From Phycisphaeraceae bacterium (GTDB lineage: Bacteria; Planctomycetota; Phycisphaerae; Phycisphaerales; Phycisphaeraceae): a DNA stretch of 32,005 nt. The stretch is from contig JAJDCS010000021.1 in NCBI GenBank assembly GCA_029260715.1, positions 1 through 32,005 on the forward strand, read 5' to 3'. The notes under the pieces were generated by a model. That model was not told the origin of the DNA. It did not search any database and saw only the letters and a program-made list of their open reading frames with translations. Position numbers and translations under genes: made by a program. Every line of letters begins with the position of its first letter. The first letter of the stretch is position 1. This document shows, one piece after another, positions 17,502 through 26,213 of the stretch.

Positions 17502-17654
17502 GCCTAAAAGCTCCAATAGCTCATCAAGTCTTCGCGACGGGCCGCGGCCGTCAAGAAGCGGGTGCGTGCGGAGAACGCCCTTATACACGCGTAAGAAGAC
17601 TCGCTCCACATGACGGGAACCAAGCGGCGTGTGTTCAGGCCGTCCTCAGTAATC

Positions 17655-18602
17655 TCAGCCAACCGATCGGTTGGCCTGCCACCACTGGATCGTGGCTTTG
17701 AGCCCGTCTTCGAACGAGGTCTGGGCCTGCCAACCAAGCGCCTCATTGGCGCGCGTCGTGTCGAGGCATCGCCTGGGTTGGCCGTCCGGCTTGGAGGCGT
17801 CCCACACCAGCCGCCCGGTAAAGCCGCTGAGCTTGGCGATCAGCTCGGCTAAGTCTTTGATCGTGATCTCGCTGCCCGTGCCCAGGTTGATCGGCTCGGG
17901 TGTGTCGAGTTGCTGGGCGGCGCGGACGATCCCTTCAGCCGCGTCTTCGACATACAAAAACTCACGCGACACCTTGCCCGAGCCCCAGCAGACGATCTCG
18001 CTATCGCCGTTTTGCACCGCGGTGTCGCACTTGCGCACCAGCGCCGGGATGACGTGCGAGGTTTCCAAATCAAAATTATCGTAAGGCCCGTACAGGTTCA
18101 CCGGCACGACCACCGCGCTGTCGAGCCCGTGCTCCCGCTTGTACCCGTCGAGCATGACGAACAGCGCTTTTTTCGCCACACCGTACGGCGCGTTGGTCTC
18201 TTCGGGGTAGCCGTCCCACAGGTTCTCTTCTTTGAACGGCACGGGCGTGAACTTAGGGTAGGCACAAACGGTGCCGGTATGCACGAATTTTTTGAGGCCG
18301 CGTCTCCGGCCGTGCTCGACCAGGTGCATCCCCATGGCCATGTTGGCGTAAAAAAAGCGGCCCGGGTGCATCCGGTTGGCGCCGATCCCCCCCACCTCCG
18401 CCGCGAGGTGGATCACCACAGTTGGTTTAGTTGTTTCGTACAGGCGCTCGACGTCCGCTTCAGCTGTCAGGTCATACGCCGCGCGCCGCGGCACGATCAG
18501 CCGGTCTTCGGGCACGCCAAGCCGCTTGAGCTTTTCGCACACGAATCGGCCCAGGAACCCGCCGCCGCCCGTCACACAAACCCGCTCCTTGGCTAGGTCC
18601 AT
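17655..18602 (-). CDS. fcl: GDP-L-fucose synthase (GDP-4-keto-6-deoxymannose epimerase/reductase)
   Basis: This short-chain dehydrogenase-type enzyme makes GDP-L-fucose with NADPH from the product of Gmd, for surface polysaccharide or glycan synthesis. Over 315 residues it shows VTGGGGFLGRF (nucleotide-binding, 10-20), HLAAEVGGIGANR, HTGTVCAYPKFTPVPFKEE (108-126), the catalytic APYGVAKKA (Y140, K144), VPVNLYGPYDNFD and TSHVIPALVRKC, whose H183 matches the catalytic His of the family. At the Ser position of the E. coli enzyme's SSC motif there is Thr (T111), with the Cys kept. The ATG at 18602 overlaps the gmd stop by one base (TGATG). A GTG one codon upstream is the alternative. Adjacent gmd makes the assignment firm. 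Confidence 0.94.
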   Translation of the reverse strand: MDLAKERVCVTGGGGFLGRFVCEKLKRLGVPEDRLIVPRRAAYDLTAEADVERLYETTKPTVVIHLAAEVGGIGANRMHPGRFFYANMAMGMHLVEHGRRRGLKKFVHTGTVCAYPKFTPVPFKEENLWDGYPEETNAPYGVAKKALFVMLDGYKREHGLDSAVVVPVNLYGPYDNFDLETSHVIPALVRKCDTAVQNGDSEIVCWGSGKVSREFLYVEDAAEGIVRAAQQLDTPEPINLGTGSEITIKDLAELIAKLSGFTGRLVWDASKPDGQPRRCLDTTRANEALGWQAQTSFEDGLKATIQWWQANRSVG

Positions 18603-19663
18603 CACGACGATGCGCCCTCCTCCGTAGCCATGCTCAGCTTGTGACCCGCTTTGATCAGCGTCTGCTCCCGCTGGGCCAATTCCAGGTCTGCGTCGACCAT
18701 CATCTCGATCAACTCTTCAAACGAGACGCGCGGCTCCCAGTCGAGCTGCCGCTTGGCTTTCGATGGGTCGCCCAGCAAGATGTCCACCTCCGCAGGGCGG
18801 TAATAACGCGGGTCGATCGACACGTAGTCTTCGTAATTCAGCCCCAGCCGCCCGAATGCCTTCTCGCAGAACTCCCGCACGGAGTGTGTTTCGCCCGTGG
18901 CGACCACGTAATCATCGGGCTGATCCTCCTGGAGCATCTGCCACATCATCTCCACATAGTCGCCGGCGAAGCCCCAGTCTCGCTTGGCGTCGAGGTTGCC
19001 CAGGTAGAGTTTCTTCTGCAGGCCGCACTTGATCCGGCCGGCGGCGCGTGTGATCTTGCGCGTGACAAACGTCTCGCCGCGACGCGGGCTTTCGTGGTTG
19101 AACAAAATCCCGCACGACGCGTGCATGCCGTAGCTCTCGCGGTAGTTGACAGTAATCCAGTGGGCGTAAACCTTCGCCACGCCATAAGGCGACCGGGGGT
19201 AGAACGGCGTGTCCTCCGTCTGGGGCGTCTCGACGACCTTGCCGTACATCTCCGAGCTCGACGCTTGGTAGTACCGCACCTGCTGGCCCGTGCTCTCTTG
19301 CAAATCGCGCACGGCTTCGAGCAGTTTCAACGCGCCCACGCCCGTGGCGTCCGCCGTGTATATCGGCGCGTCGAAGCTCACGCGCACGTGGCTCTGCGCC
19401 CCGAGGTTGTACACCTCCTGCGGCTTAACTTGGTTGATGATCTTCGCCATGCCGTTCGCATCGGTCAGGTCCACGTAGTAGAGGCGCATCGATGCGCCGG
19501 CCACGTGCGGGTCTTGATAGATCGACTCCAAACGCGCGGTGTTGAACGACGACGACCGCCGGATCATGCCGTGGACTTCGTAGCCCTTTTTCAGTAGCCA
19601 CTCGGCCAGGTACGAACCGTCCTGGCCGGTGATGCCGGTAATCAACGCGCGTTTCTGAGCCAT
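18602..19663 (-). CDS. gmd: GDP-mannose 4,6-dehydratase
   Basis: Gmd converts GDP-D-mannose to GDP-4-keto-6-deoxy-D-mannose, the first step to GDP-L-fucose. The 353-residue protein has [20 protein letters not shown] (8-27, NADP-binding), [24 protein letters not shown] (85-97), the active-site ASSSEMYG (S135-137, E138) and [12 protein letters not shown] (Y160, K164). [18 protein letters not shown] and YFRPAEVD-like [19 protein letters not shown] complete the family pattern. The ATG at 19663 has only a weak purine-rich site in front. Overlap with fcl implies translational coupling. It is the first gene of the pair and faces the peroxiredoxin gene across a 185-bp divergent region. Confidence 0.97.
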   Translation of the reverse strand: MAQKRALITGITGQDGSYLAEWLLKKGYEVHGMIRRSSSFNTARLESIYQDPHVAGASMRLYYVDLTDANGMAKIINQVKPQEVYNLGAQSHVRVSFDAPIYTADATGVGALKLLEAVRDLQESTGQQVRYYQASSSEMYGKVVETPQTEDTPFYPRSPYGVAKVYAHWITVNYRESYGMHASCGILFNHESPRRGETFVTRKITRAAGRIKCGLQKKLYLGNLDAKRDWGFAGDYVEMMWQMLQEDQPDDYVVATGETHSVREFCEKAFGRLGLNYEDYVSIDPRYYRPAEVDILLGDPSKAKRQLDWEPRVSFEELIEMMVDADLELAQREQTLIKAGHKLSMATEEGASS

Positions 19664-19713
19664 CGGGGTGTTGCTTTCTTAGGCGGTGTCACATCAAGGT
19701 GTGCGAAAAATCG

Positions 19714-19742
19714 TATATAGCCGCTGGGCGCCGAGCCCGCAA
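19714..19742 (-). promoter_or_regulatory. Possible sigma-70-type promoter for gmd-fcl
   Basis: On the minus strand TTGCGG (19742-19737) and TATATA (19719-19714) are separated by 17 bp, about 50 bp upstream of the gmd start. The match to consensus is moderate and no expression data are available. Confidence 0.3.
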
Positions 19743-19761
19743 GGGTGGCGCGGCATACAGC

Positions 19762-19767
19762 TATAAT
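19762..19767 (+). promoter_or_regulatory. Perfect TATAAT -10 box upstream of the peroxiredoxin gene
   Basis: TATAAT lies 82 bases before the peroxiredoxin ATG in the divergent region. No good -35 is visible at the expected distance. It overlaps the upstream side of the proposed gmd promoter, so the two could interfere. Confidence 0.3.
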
Positions 19768-19848
19768 AGTCCGTCACAAGGCCCTTCCGCCGCCTGTCTT
19801 CAAAAAATATACAATCAGCCGACACCCACAACACCACGGACCCCACCC

Positions 19849-20346
19849 ATGCCCACAGACACAGCCAACACCGCCACCGAGATGCCCCAGATTGGACAAA
19901 AAGCCCCCGCGATCAAGCTGCCCGACCAAGCCGACAAACAACACCAGTTAAAAGACTACAAGGGCAAGTGGATCGTGCTGTACTTCTACCCCAAAGACGA
20001 CACATCCGGCTGCACCAAACAGGCATGCGGGTTCCGCGACCACCTCTCACAACTCGGCAAGCAAGACGCGGTGGTGCTCGGCGTGAGCCCGGACTCGTCG
20101 GCCTCACACGAAAAATTCGCCGCCAAATTCGGCTTGCCCTTCACCCTGCTGGCCGACACGGAAAAAGCCGTCTGCACCGCCTACGGTGTGTGGCAACAAA
20201 AAAGCATGTACGGCCGCAAGTACATGGGCGTGGTACGCACGACGTTTCTCGTCGACCCATCCGGCAAAATCGCCCACCGCTGGGACAAGGTCAAGCCCGC
20301 GGATCACGCTCAAGAGGTGCTAGCCAAGCTCAACGAAACGCGGTGA
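19849..20346 (+). CDS. bcp: Thiol peroxidase, PrxQ/Bcp-type peroxiredoxin
   Basis: This cytoplasmic thiol peroxidase reduces hydrogen peroxide and organic hydroperoxides, recycled by thioredoxin. The 165-residue thioredoxin-fold protein carries the Bcp signature YFYPKDDTSGCTKQACGFRD: the peroxidatic Cys is C55 and the resolving Cys C60, five residues later, as in PrxQ-type atypical 2-Cys enzymes. VLGVSPDSSASHEKFAAKF and RTTFLVDPSGKIAHRWDKVK are the usual downstream blocks. I chose the ATG at 19849 because conserved sequence starts about 15 residues later. A longer frame to 19699 would add 50 residues crossing the promoter region. No Shine-Dalgarno-like site is visible. It converges on rnc with 37 bp between stops. 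Confidence 0.94.
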   Translation: MPTDTANTATEMPQIGQKAPAIKLPDQADKQHQLKDYKGKWIVLYFYPKDDTSGCTKQACGFRDHLSQLGKQDAVVLGVSPDSSASHEKFAAKFGLPFTLLADTEKAVCTAYGVWQQKSMYGRKYMGVVRTTFLVDPSGKIAHRWDKVKPADHAQEVLAKLNETR

Positions 20347-20383
20347 GCAGGCAGGTGTGCGTGCGGCTATGCAATTTAAAAAA

Positions 20384-21181
20384 TCAAGACGCGCTTTTTC
20401 GTTTCTTCCGCTTGGCTGTCGTGCTTGCCGGTTTTTTAGGCGGCTCCGTCGCCAGCGGTTCTCGTAGAAATACTTGCCCGTCATCCTCCACCGCGGCCAG
20501 CTCTAAGCCGACCAATGCCTGAAGCGCCGCTTTTTGTTCGGATTCTTTCTTAGACGCCGCCCAGGCCGAGGGGAACTGACGCCCGTCAAGCTCCACGCAC
20601 ACCTCAAAACATTTTGAGTGGTCGGGCCCCTTCTCGTCCAGGTACACATACAGCGGGTTGTTCGGCAGGTACTTCTGGGCGTACTGCTGCAACACGCTCT
20701 TGAAGTTCTGCTGGTGGGCGGACTGGGCGGCCTCCTTGATAAACGGCGTCATGTGCTTAAGGACGAACCGCCGGGCCTGGCGGATGCCGCCGTCGAGGTA
20801 GATCGCCGCGGTCACCGACTCGAGCACCGCCGCGGCGATGCTGTCGGGCAGGGCGGCGCGTGTGCTGATCCCCTTGCCGAGGCTGAGCATGGAGCTGAGC
20901 TTCAACTGCTTGCTGATCTTAGCGCACACCTTGCGGCTGACCACGGCGCTTTTGATCTTGGTCATCTCCCCTTCGAGCATGTCGGTGTGGTTGCGGAACA
21001 GGTACTCGCACACCGCGTAGTTGAGGATCGCGTCGCCCAAAAACTCCATGCGCTCGTTGCTGAGCAACCGGTGCCCGGCGATGGACGCGTGCGTCAACGC
21101 CTCGTTGAGCAGGCTTTTGTCCTTGAAGCGGTAGCCGAACACCGTGTAGGCTTCTTCAACAATGTCGCGCTTTTTCGTCAC
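20384..21181 (-). CDS. rnc: Ribonuclease III
   Basis: RNase III cuts double-stranded RNA in rRNA maturation and mRNA/sRNA decay as a homodimer. The 265-residue protein has the nuclease domain (about 1-150) with signature NERMEFLGDAILNY (E46 and D50 equal E. coli E41 and D45) and a dsRNA-binding domain (about 160-235: NFKSVLQQYAQKYLPNNPLY ... KKESEQKAALQALVGLEL). A Lys/Arg/Thr-rich tail ends the protein. In the second active-site block, DSIAAAVLESVTAAIYLDGG, the metal-ligand Glu is present (E121 = E117) but the position of E. coli D114 is Ala (A118). The gene is divergent from the S55 protein gene. Function as RNase III is well supported, with the caveat of the altered residue. Confidence 0.93.
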   Translation of the reverse strand: MTKKRDIVEEAYTVFGYRFKDKSLLNEALTHASIAGHRLLSNERMEFLGDAILNYAVCEYLFRNHTDMLEGEMTKIKSAVVSRKVCAKISKQLKLSSMLSLGKGISTRAALPDSIAAAVLESVTAAIYLDGGIRQARRFVLKHMTPFIKEAAQSAHQQNFKSVLQQYAQKYLPNNPLYVYLDEKGPDHSKCFEVCVELDGRQFPSAWAASKKESEQKAALQALVGLELAAVEDDGQVFLREPLATEPPKKPASTTAKRKKRKSAS

Positions 21182-21310
21182 AGGGGGAGGTCTACCAATC
21201 GTGTTATTAAGTCATCGGGCGAGGCCTGGGGCTTTAGCCGGGTGGGTCTGGTTCCGCGAAGGAGCGTGCGTCGCCACGGGTTCACGGGAGTATCCAAGCA
21301 GTCCAATCGC

Positions 21311-21339
21311 TTGTCAATGATCATATCGCTGATTACGCT
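21311..21339 (+). promoter_or_regulatory. Possible promoter giving a leaderless S55-protein mRNA
   Basis: TTGTCA (21311-21316), a 17-bp spacer and TACGCT (21334-21339) lie directly before the ATG at 21346, which would then be the transcription start. There is no Shine-Dalgarno sequence before that ATG, which fits a leaderless message. The -10 match is only partial. Confidence 0.3.
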
Positions 21340-21345
21340 GCTCGG

Positions 21346-23361
21346 ATGGGAACCGCACCGACCCGTTACTCATTCGTTTACAAATGCCTGTGGCTTGTGA
21401 TCATTTCCGTCTTCCTGCCGGTCGGCGCAGCCTGGGCGCAGACTCCGGCCCCCACCGAGCCGACACCGATCATGCCGATCAAGGATGTGCGGATCGGCAT
21501 GAAAGGCTACGGGCTGACGGTCTTTCACGGCACCGAGATCGAGCCTTTCAAGGTCGAGGTGATCTCGGTGATCCACAATTTTTCGCCCAAGCGCGGCGTG
21601 ATCTGGGTGCGCTGCCCCGACGAGCGCATGCAGGTCTCCGGGCCGGTCCAGGGCATGAGCGGGTCGCCGATCTACCTCTGGCCCGACGGCCAAGAGCACG
21701 AACCGGGCCAGGGGGGGCTGCTCATCGGCGCATTCGCGCTGGGCTTTTCCGCGACCAAGGATTGTTACGTCGGCGTCCAGCCGATCGAGCAGATGCGCGA
21801 ATCCGCCTCGCACGCGCCGCCCACCGGCCAAGCCCCCGCCACGCACGCGGCCAACGCACTGCTGAACCCGATCATCCCACAACTCAATGCGGACCCCGCC
21901 GGGCATTGGCGGTCGCGGGCCATGCTGCGTCTATCCCAAAGCCCAAGCCGCCCGCCCCAAACCGAGGCTAACGCATCAGCAATACAGACCACGCAGCAGC
22001 CGCCCGCCCTTGGCAACGGGCGAGCGATTGACATGATGATGCCCCTTGACACCGGCTCGCCCCAGCTTGCGCAACTGCTGGCACCGGTGTTGTCGGCGTT
22101 GGGCATCCAGCCGGTGGCGTCGTCCGCGTCGCTGTTAAGCACCGCCCCCGGCGCGCTGGCGGCCGGCGCGGCGGGCACAGCCGTGGGTAATCCCCCTTCC
22201 GGGATCGACCTCCAAGCCATCCGCCTCGAACCGGGCAGTGTGCTGGGTGTGCCGCTGGCTTTCGGTGATATGGACCTCAGCGGCATCGGCACCGTTACCG
22301 ATGTGCTGCCCGACGGCACGGTCCTGGGCTTCGGGCACAGCATGTTCGGGCGCGGGCCCATCGCCGTGCCCATGGCCACCGGGTACGTCCACATGATCAT
22401 CCCGTCGCTTAGCAGCAGCTTTAAGCTGGGCAACAGCGCCGTCATCCGCGGCGCCCTGGTGCGCGACGAAAACAGCGCCGTCATCGGGCACCCCCAAGGC
22501 ACGTTCTCCACCGCGCCCGTCACGGTAAACGTGAAATATATCGGCGACCCCATCGAGAACAGCTACCGCTACGAAGTTGTCCACCACCCGCGGCTGACGC
22601 CGTTCATCGCCTCGGCCGTCACGCTTCGCAGCGTATTAGCGGACCGGAACCTGCCCTTTGAAAACACGGTGCGCCTGCACGGCCAAGCCCGGTTCTCCGG
22701 CGGCCACGCCCTGCGGATCAACAGCACATTTACTGACACCTCCGCGAACAACATGCTGCTCGAACTGGTCACCCTGATAGCCACACAGACGCACAACCCC
22801 CACGAGACGCTCTCACTCGACGCGCTTAACCTCACCGCCGACGTCGAGCCCCAGACGCGCACCGGCAGCATCCTCGACGCCCGGATCGACCGCGCCGAAG
22901 CCGCGCCGGGCGATACCCTGGGCATCACACTGCGCCTCCAACCCAACGGCCAACCGCTGATCAAACGGCACATTAAGCTGGCGTTGCCGCACGAACTGAC
23001 CGAGGGCGACTACGAGCTGACGGTCTGCGACGCGCAGACCTACCTCCAATTGCTCTTCGATTACCGCCCGCACCTCGTCGCGACGACCAACGTTGAAGAA
23101 TTCACCGAGGTGCTTCAGCGGATCTTGAACGTGTCAAGCGAGTCTCTCTACGCCGTGCTTGAGTTGCCCGAGCCGGGGCTGGCGATCGGGAACCGGGAAT
23201 TCCCCCAGTTGCCCTCGAGCCGGCGGGCGCTTTTTGAAACGCCGACCAACACCATGGCTGCGCCCTACGTCCAATGGATTGAAAAAGATTACGCCTTGGG
23301 GTTCGTCGTGCAGGGCCAAGCCCACTTTACCATCAGCGTGCGGCAGCAACTGACCCCATAA
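21346..23361 (+). CDS. Exported SpoIVB-type (S55) serine peptidase-like protein, permuted
   Basis: This is a 671-residue exported protein with a signal peptide (about 1-31, ...VGAAWA). The first domain reads DVRIGMKGYGLTVFHGTEIE, then FKVEVISVIHNFSP and VQGMSGSPIYLW (catalytic Ser candidate S105), then IGAFALGF and VGVQPIEQM, as in S55 peptidases. A candidate acid is D92. A low-complexity linker (about 200-290) leads to GIGTVTDVLPDGTVLGFGHS (candidate His H331) and GPIAVPMATGYVHMIIPSLS. In SpoIVB the GIGT...GH block precedes the GMSGSP block; here the order is reversed and there is no PDZ domain. The C-terminal third (about 400-671) has no motif I recognise. A role in periplasmic proteolysis or envelope signalling is inferred only from the family. 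The beta-propeller gene follows after 81 bp on the same strand and may be in the same operon. Confidence 0.8.
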   Translation: MGTAPTRYSFVYKCLWLVIISVFLPVGAAWAQTPAPTEPTPIMPIKDVRIGMKGYGLTVFHGTEIEPFKVEVISVIHNFSPKRGVIWVRCPDERMQVSGPVQGMSGSPIYLWPDGQEHEPGQGGLLIGAFALGFSATKDCYVGVQPIEQMRESASHAPPTGQAPATHAANALLNPIIPQLNADPAGHWRSRAMLRLSQSPSRPPQTEANASAIQTTQQPPALGNGRAIDMMMPLDTGSPQLAQLLAPVLSALGIQPVASSASLLSTAPGALAAGAAGTAVGNPPSGIDLQAIRLEPGSVLGVPLAFGDMDLSGIGTVTDVLPDGTVLGFGHSMFGRGPIAVPMATGYVHMIIPSLSSSFKLGNSAVIRGALVRDENSAVIGHPQGTFSTAPVTVNVKYIGDPIENSYRYEVVHHPRLTPFIASAVTLRSVLADRNLPFENTVRLHGQARFSGGHALRINSTFTDTSANNMLLELVTLIATQTHNPHETLSLDALNLTADVEPQTRTGSILDARIDRAEAAPGDTLGITLRLQPNGQPLIKRHIKLALPHELTEGDYELTVCDAQTYLQLLFDYRPHLVATTNVEEFTEVLQRILNVSSESLYAVLELPEPGLAIGNREFPQLPSSRRALFETPTNTMAAPYVQWIEKDYALGFVVQGQAHFTISVRQQLTP

Positions 23362-23442
23362 CGGACAACCGACCCCGGGCTTTGTAAGGAACTCAATCAC
23401 CCCATGCCACCGCCCCACGCCACACACACAGAAAGACGCTTT

Positions 23443-26001
23443 ATGAAGTCACCGCGGTCCTTTCAGACGCTCTACGTGACAACGGCCGCCGCCGTGTTGG
23501 CCATCGTCACACCCGCCGCCGCGATCCAGCCCGCCCAGTGGGTCCACACCGCCGAAGCCGACTTCGCCCAAGGCCACACCGAGAACACCGTCGTCACCAA
23601 CCTCGGCGACGTGAAGCTAGCCACGCGCACACGCCTAGCCGGCGAGCTGACCGAAGAAGCCAGTGTCATCCACGACCTGCAGACCGCCCCCAACGGCGAC
23701 CTCTACATCGCCGCGGGCCCCGAAGGCTCGTTGCTGATCCAGCAACACGACGACAAGCCGATCCAGCAAGTGCTGGCACTGCCCGGCGAGCAAGTCTTCG
23801 CCCTGGCGGCCACGACCGACGGCAAGCTGCTGGCCGCGGTCAGCTCGCCAAACACCAGCAGACTGGCGGTGCTTAAAAACGACGAGTTGCACACGCTGGT
23901 CGAGCTTGAAGGCGTGCGATACATCTGGGATGTGTTGGTCGATAAGAAAAAACTGTTCGTCGCCACCGGCCCCGAGGGCAAGCTGCTGAAAATCGAGTTG
24001 GACAAGAAGAATGACGACGGCAACCCGACCGTCACGGAGCTACTCGACGCCGCTCAGCCTAATCTCTTGTGCCTGGGGCGAGACGCCCAAGGCCGACTCT
24101 ACGCCGGCAGCGACGGCGAGGGGCTGGTCTACCGCATCACATTAAATAAAGATGCGCCCGCCGAGGTGTTTGTGCTCTACGACGCGCCCGAGCCTGAAAT
24201 CGGGGCCATCCTGGTCATGGCCGACGGCACGGTCTTCGCCGGCACCGCCGACGCCGACCAAGCCAAGCCCGGCCGCCTCGAAGAAGCCGCCACCGCAGAA
24301 TCGGGTCGCCCCGAAACCTCCGAACCCGCCAAGGGCGAATCCGACCCCGGCGACATGCCCCAGGTCCCGCCTGAGCCCCAGCCGATGGACGACGAGGCGC
24401 CCGAAGCCCCACAAGATGAAGCCCAGCCCGCAGTCAGACGCCAACACGAGGGTGTTTTTTCACACCCTCTCTCAGCCCGCGCCACACAAGCCCGTAACGA
24501 TGCGTCCAACCCGCCCGCGCCCCGCGACATGGCCGCCGACGCGCCGCAATCAGCGGAACAACCCGCCGCGACCACCGCCCAGCAGCGTGACCGCCTCCGG
24601 CAGGTCATCCGCCAGCGCCTTGAAAAGGCCCGTGAGTCCGGCTCGCTCCAGGCGTCCAAGCCAAAATCGTCCCCCTTCCGCAAGCTGGGCAGATCGAAAT
24701 CCAGCAAATCGACTCAAAGTGCCAGCCGGGGCAAGCAAGACGGCAACGCGATCTACCGCATCGACCCCAACGGCTTCGTGACACAAATCTTCCGCGAGTC
24801 GGTCATGATCCTCAAACTGCTCGAAGACCCGTCTCAACGCGGGTCACTGCTGGTCGCCACCGGCAACGAGGGCCAGCTCTTCCGCGTCAACCCCACCGCC
24901 GAGGAAACAACCATCCTCGTCGATCTTGAACCCCAGCAGGTTCCCGCCATGACACCGCTCAAGAACGGGGGCGTGCTGCTGGGCACCGCCAACCCTGCTG
25001 TGCTCGTCGCGCTGGAGGCCGGCTTCGCCCAAGAGGGCACTTTCACCAGTTCCGTCCTGGACGCGACCCAAGTGAGCCTCTGGGGCAAAGCCCACCTGAC
25101 CACCACGACCCCGCAAGGCGCCACGCTGGCCCTGCAAACACGATCGGGCAATGTGCAAGACCCCGACCAAGCGGCCTGGTCCCCCTGGTCCGACCCGCAA
25201 GTGTTGCAGTTCACCACCGACGGCAACCCCCTCCAGCCGCGAGAGCTCCCCGTAGACGCCCCGCCCGCCAGGTTCTTGCAGTACAAGCTCACGCTCAAAG
25301 GCGCCGCCAACACCTCGCCCGTGGCCGACCGCGTGCAAGTCACTTACGTCGTGCCGAACCTCAAGCCTTCGATCACCAGCATCCACGCGGCCTACCCGGA
25401 AGCCGACGACGACAGCAACACAACCGACCCCCCAACCAAGGCTTCGACGCTTGAAATTGAGTGGGAAGCGGCCGACCCCAACGGCGACCAACTGCTCTAC
25501 ACGCTCGAATACCAGCCCGCCGGCACCGACCAGTGGCTGCCGCTGGCACAAGACCTGACCGAGCAATCGCACGAGTGGCAGACGCTGCGCATCCCCGACG
25601 GGTGGTACACCGTGCGCCTCACGGCCACGGACAGCCCAAGCAACACAGGCGACATGACCAAAACCGCCGTCCGCCGCGCCGACCCCGTGCTGATCGACAA
25701 CACCCCACCCACAATTAGCTCACTTGAACACCGCGTCAAAGACGGTGTGCTGTGGATCGAAACGCAGGCCCAAGACGCCCTTTCGGCCATCCGGCGGGTC
25801 AGCTACAACATCGACGGCGCCGACCCCTGGTTGCCCGCCCTGCCCCAGGACCTGATCTACGACTCGACACAGGAATCATTTACCCTTAAAATCCCCGATC
25901 TTTCAGCCGGGCCGCACGCCGTGACCGTGCGGGTGATCGACGCGATGGGAAACGCGTACTACAAAGCCCTGCTGCTGGAGATCGGTAAACCCAAGCACTG
26001 A
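23443..26001 (+). CDS. Secreted beta-propeller protein with C-terminal Ig-like domains
   Basis: I do not recognise a named family; this is a predicted secreted protein of 852 residues. A signal peptide (about 1-30, ending TPAAA) is followed by short propeller-type repeats such as APNGDLYIAAGPEGSLL, VLVDKKKLFVATGPEGKLLK, DAQGRLYAGSDGEGLVYRI and SLLVATGNEGQLFRV. The propeller is interrupted at about 273-430 by a Pro/Glu/Asp- then Arg/Lys/Ser-rich low-complexity segment, probably disordered. The C-terminal half has beta-sandwich stretches, for example LEIEWEAADPNGDQLLYTLE and DNTPPTISSLEHRV, resembling FN3/Ig-like domains. I start at 23443 because it gives a clean signal peptide. An in-frame ATG at 23404 adds 13 residues. 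No catalytic motif is visible. Ligand binding or cell-surface scaffolding is a guess. Confidence 0.75.
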   Translation: MKSPRSFQTLYVTTAAAVLAIVTPAAAIQPAQWVHTAEADFAQGHTENTVVTNLGDVKLATRTRLAGELTEEASVIHDLQTAPNGDLYIAAGPEGSLLIQQHDDKPIQQVLALPGEQVFALAATTDGKLLAAVSSPNTSRLAVLKNDELHTLVELEGVRYIWDVLVDKKKLFVATGPEGKLLKIELDKKNDDGNPTVTELLDAAQPNLLCLGRDAQGRLYAGSDGEGLVYRITLNKDAPAEVFVLYDAPEPEIGAILVMADGTVFAGTADADQAKPGRLEEAATAESGRPETSEPAKGESDPGDMPQVPPEPQPMDDEAPEAPQDEAQPAVRRQHEGVFSHPLSARATQARNDASNPPAPRDMAADAPQSAEQPAATTAQQRDRLRQVIRQRLEKARESGSLQASKPKSSPFRKLGRSKSSKSTQSASRGKQDGNAIYRIDPNGFVTQIFRESVMILKLLEDPSQRGSLLVATGNEGQLFRVNPTAEETTILVDLEPQQVPAMTPLKNGGVLLGTANPAVLVALEAGFAQEGTFTSSVLDATQVSLWGKAHLTTTTPQGATLALQTRSGNVQDPDQAAWSPWSDPQVLQFTTDGNPLQPRELPVDAPPARFLQYKLTLKGAANTSPVADRVQVTYVVPNLKPSITSIHAAYPEADDDSNTTDPPTKASTLEIEWEAADPNGDQLLYTLEYQPAGTDQWLPLAQDLTEQSHEWQTLRIPDGWYTVRLTATDSPSNTGDMTKTAVRRADPVLIDNTPPTISSLEHRVKDGVLWIETQAQDALSAIRRVSYNIDGADPWLPALPQDLIYDSTQESFTLKIPDLSAGPHAVTVRVIDAMGNAYYKALLLEIGKPKH

Positions 26002-26026
26002 CCGCACAGCTAGAGACGGACCAGCC

Positions 26027-26173
26027 ATGCCCACGCATTACCCCAAACGCCGCAGCCTGATCAAGCGGGCTCGTAAGTTCGGATTTAGAGCCCGGATGAG
26101 GACCAAGTTAGGCCGACGCATGCTCAGCCGTAAACGCCGCGTCGGGCGCTCGGTCAACGTGCGGCCGCTCTAA
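26027..26173 (+). CDS. rpmH: 50S ribosomal protein L34
   Basis: L34 is a tiny basic protein of the large ribosomal subunit. This 48-residue frame begins MPTHYPKRRSLIKRARKFGF and continues RARMRTKLGRRMLSRKRRVG, matching the L34 core (KR..R.HGFRARM.TK.GR..L..RR.KGR) along its length. The N-terminal Tyr-Pro-Lys-Arg and the GFRARMRTK block are diagnostic. It has a few extra residues at both ends compared with the common 44-residue form. A short GGA purine run precedes the ATG. It lies 25 bp after the propeller gene and 129 bp before eno. In most bacteria rpmH is followed by rnpA, often with dnaA nearby; here neither is adjacent. Confidence 0.93.
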   Translation: MPTHYPKRRSLIKRARKFGFRARMRTKLGRRMLSRKRRVGRSVNVRPL

Positions 26174-26213
26174 TACCCATCGACCCAAGGCGATCTGAAC
26201 CAAGCAGCCCCAC

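Noticed and set aside
18641-19597. 318-codon plus-strand frame opposite gmd
   Set aside because: His/Arg/Val-rich antisense shadow; gmd matches its family throughout.
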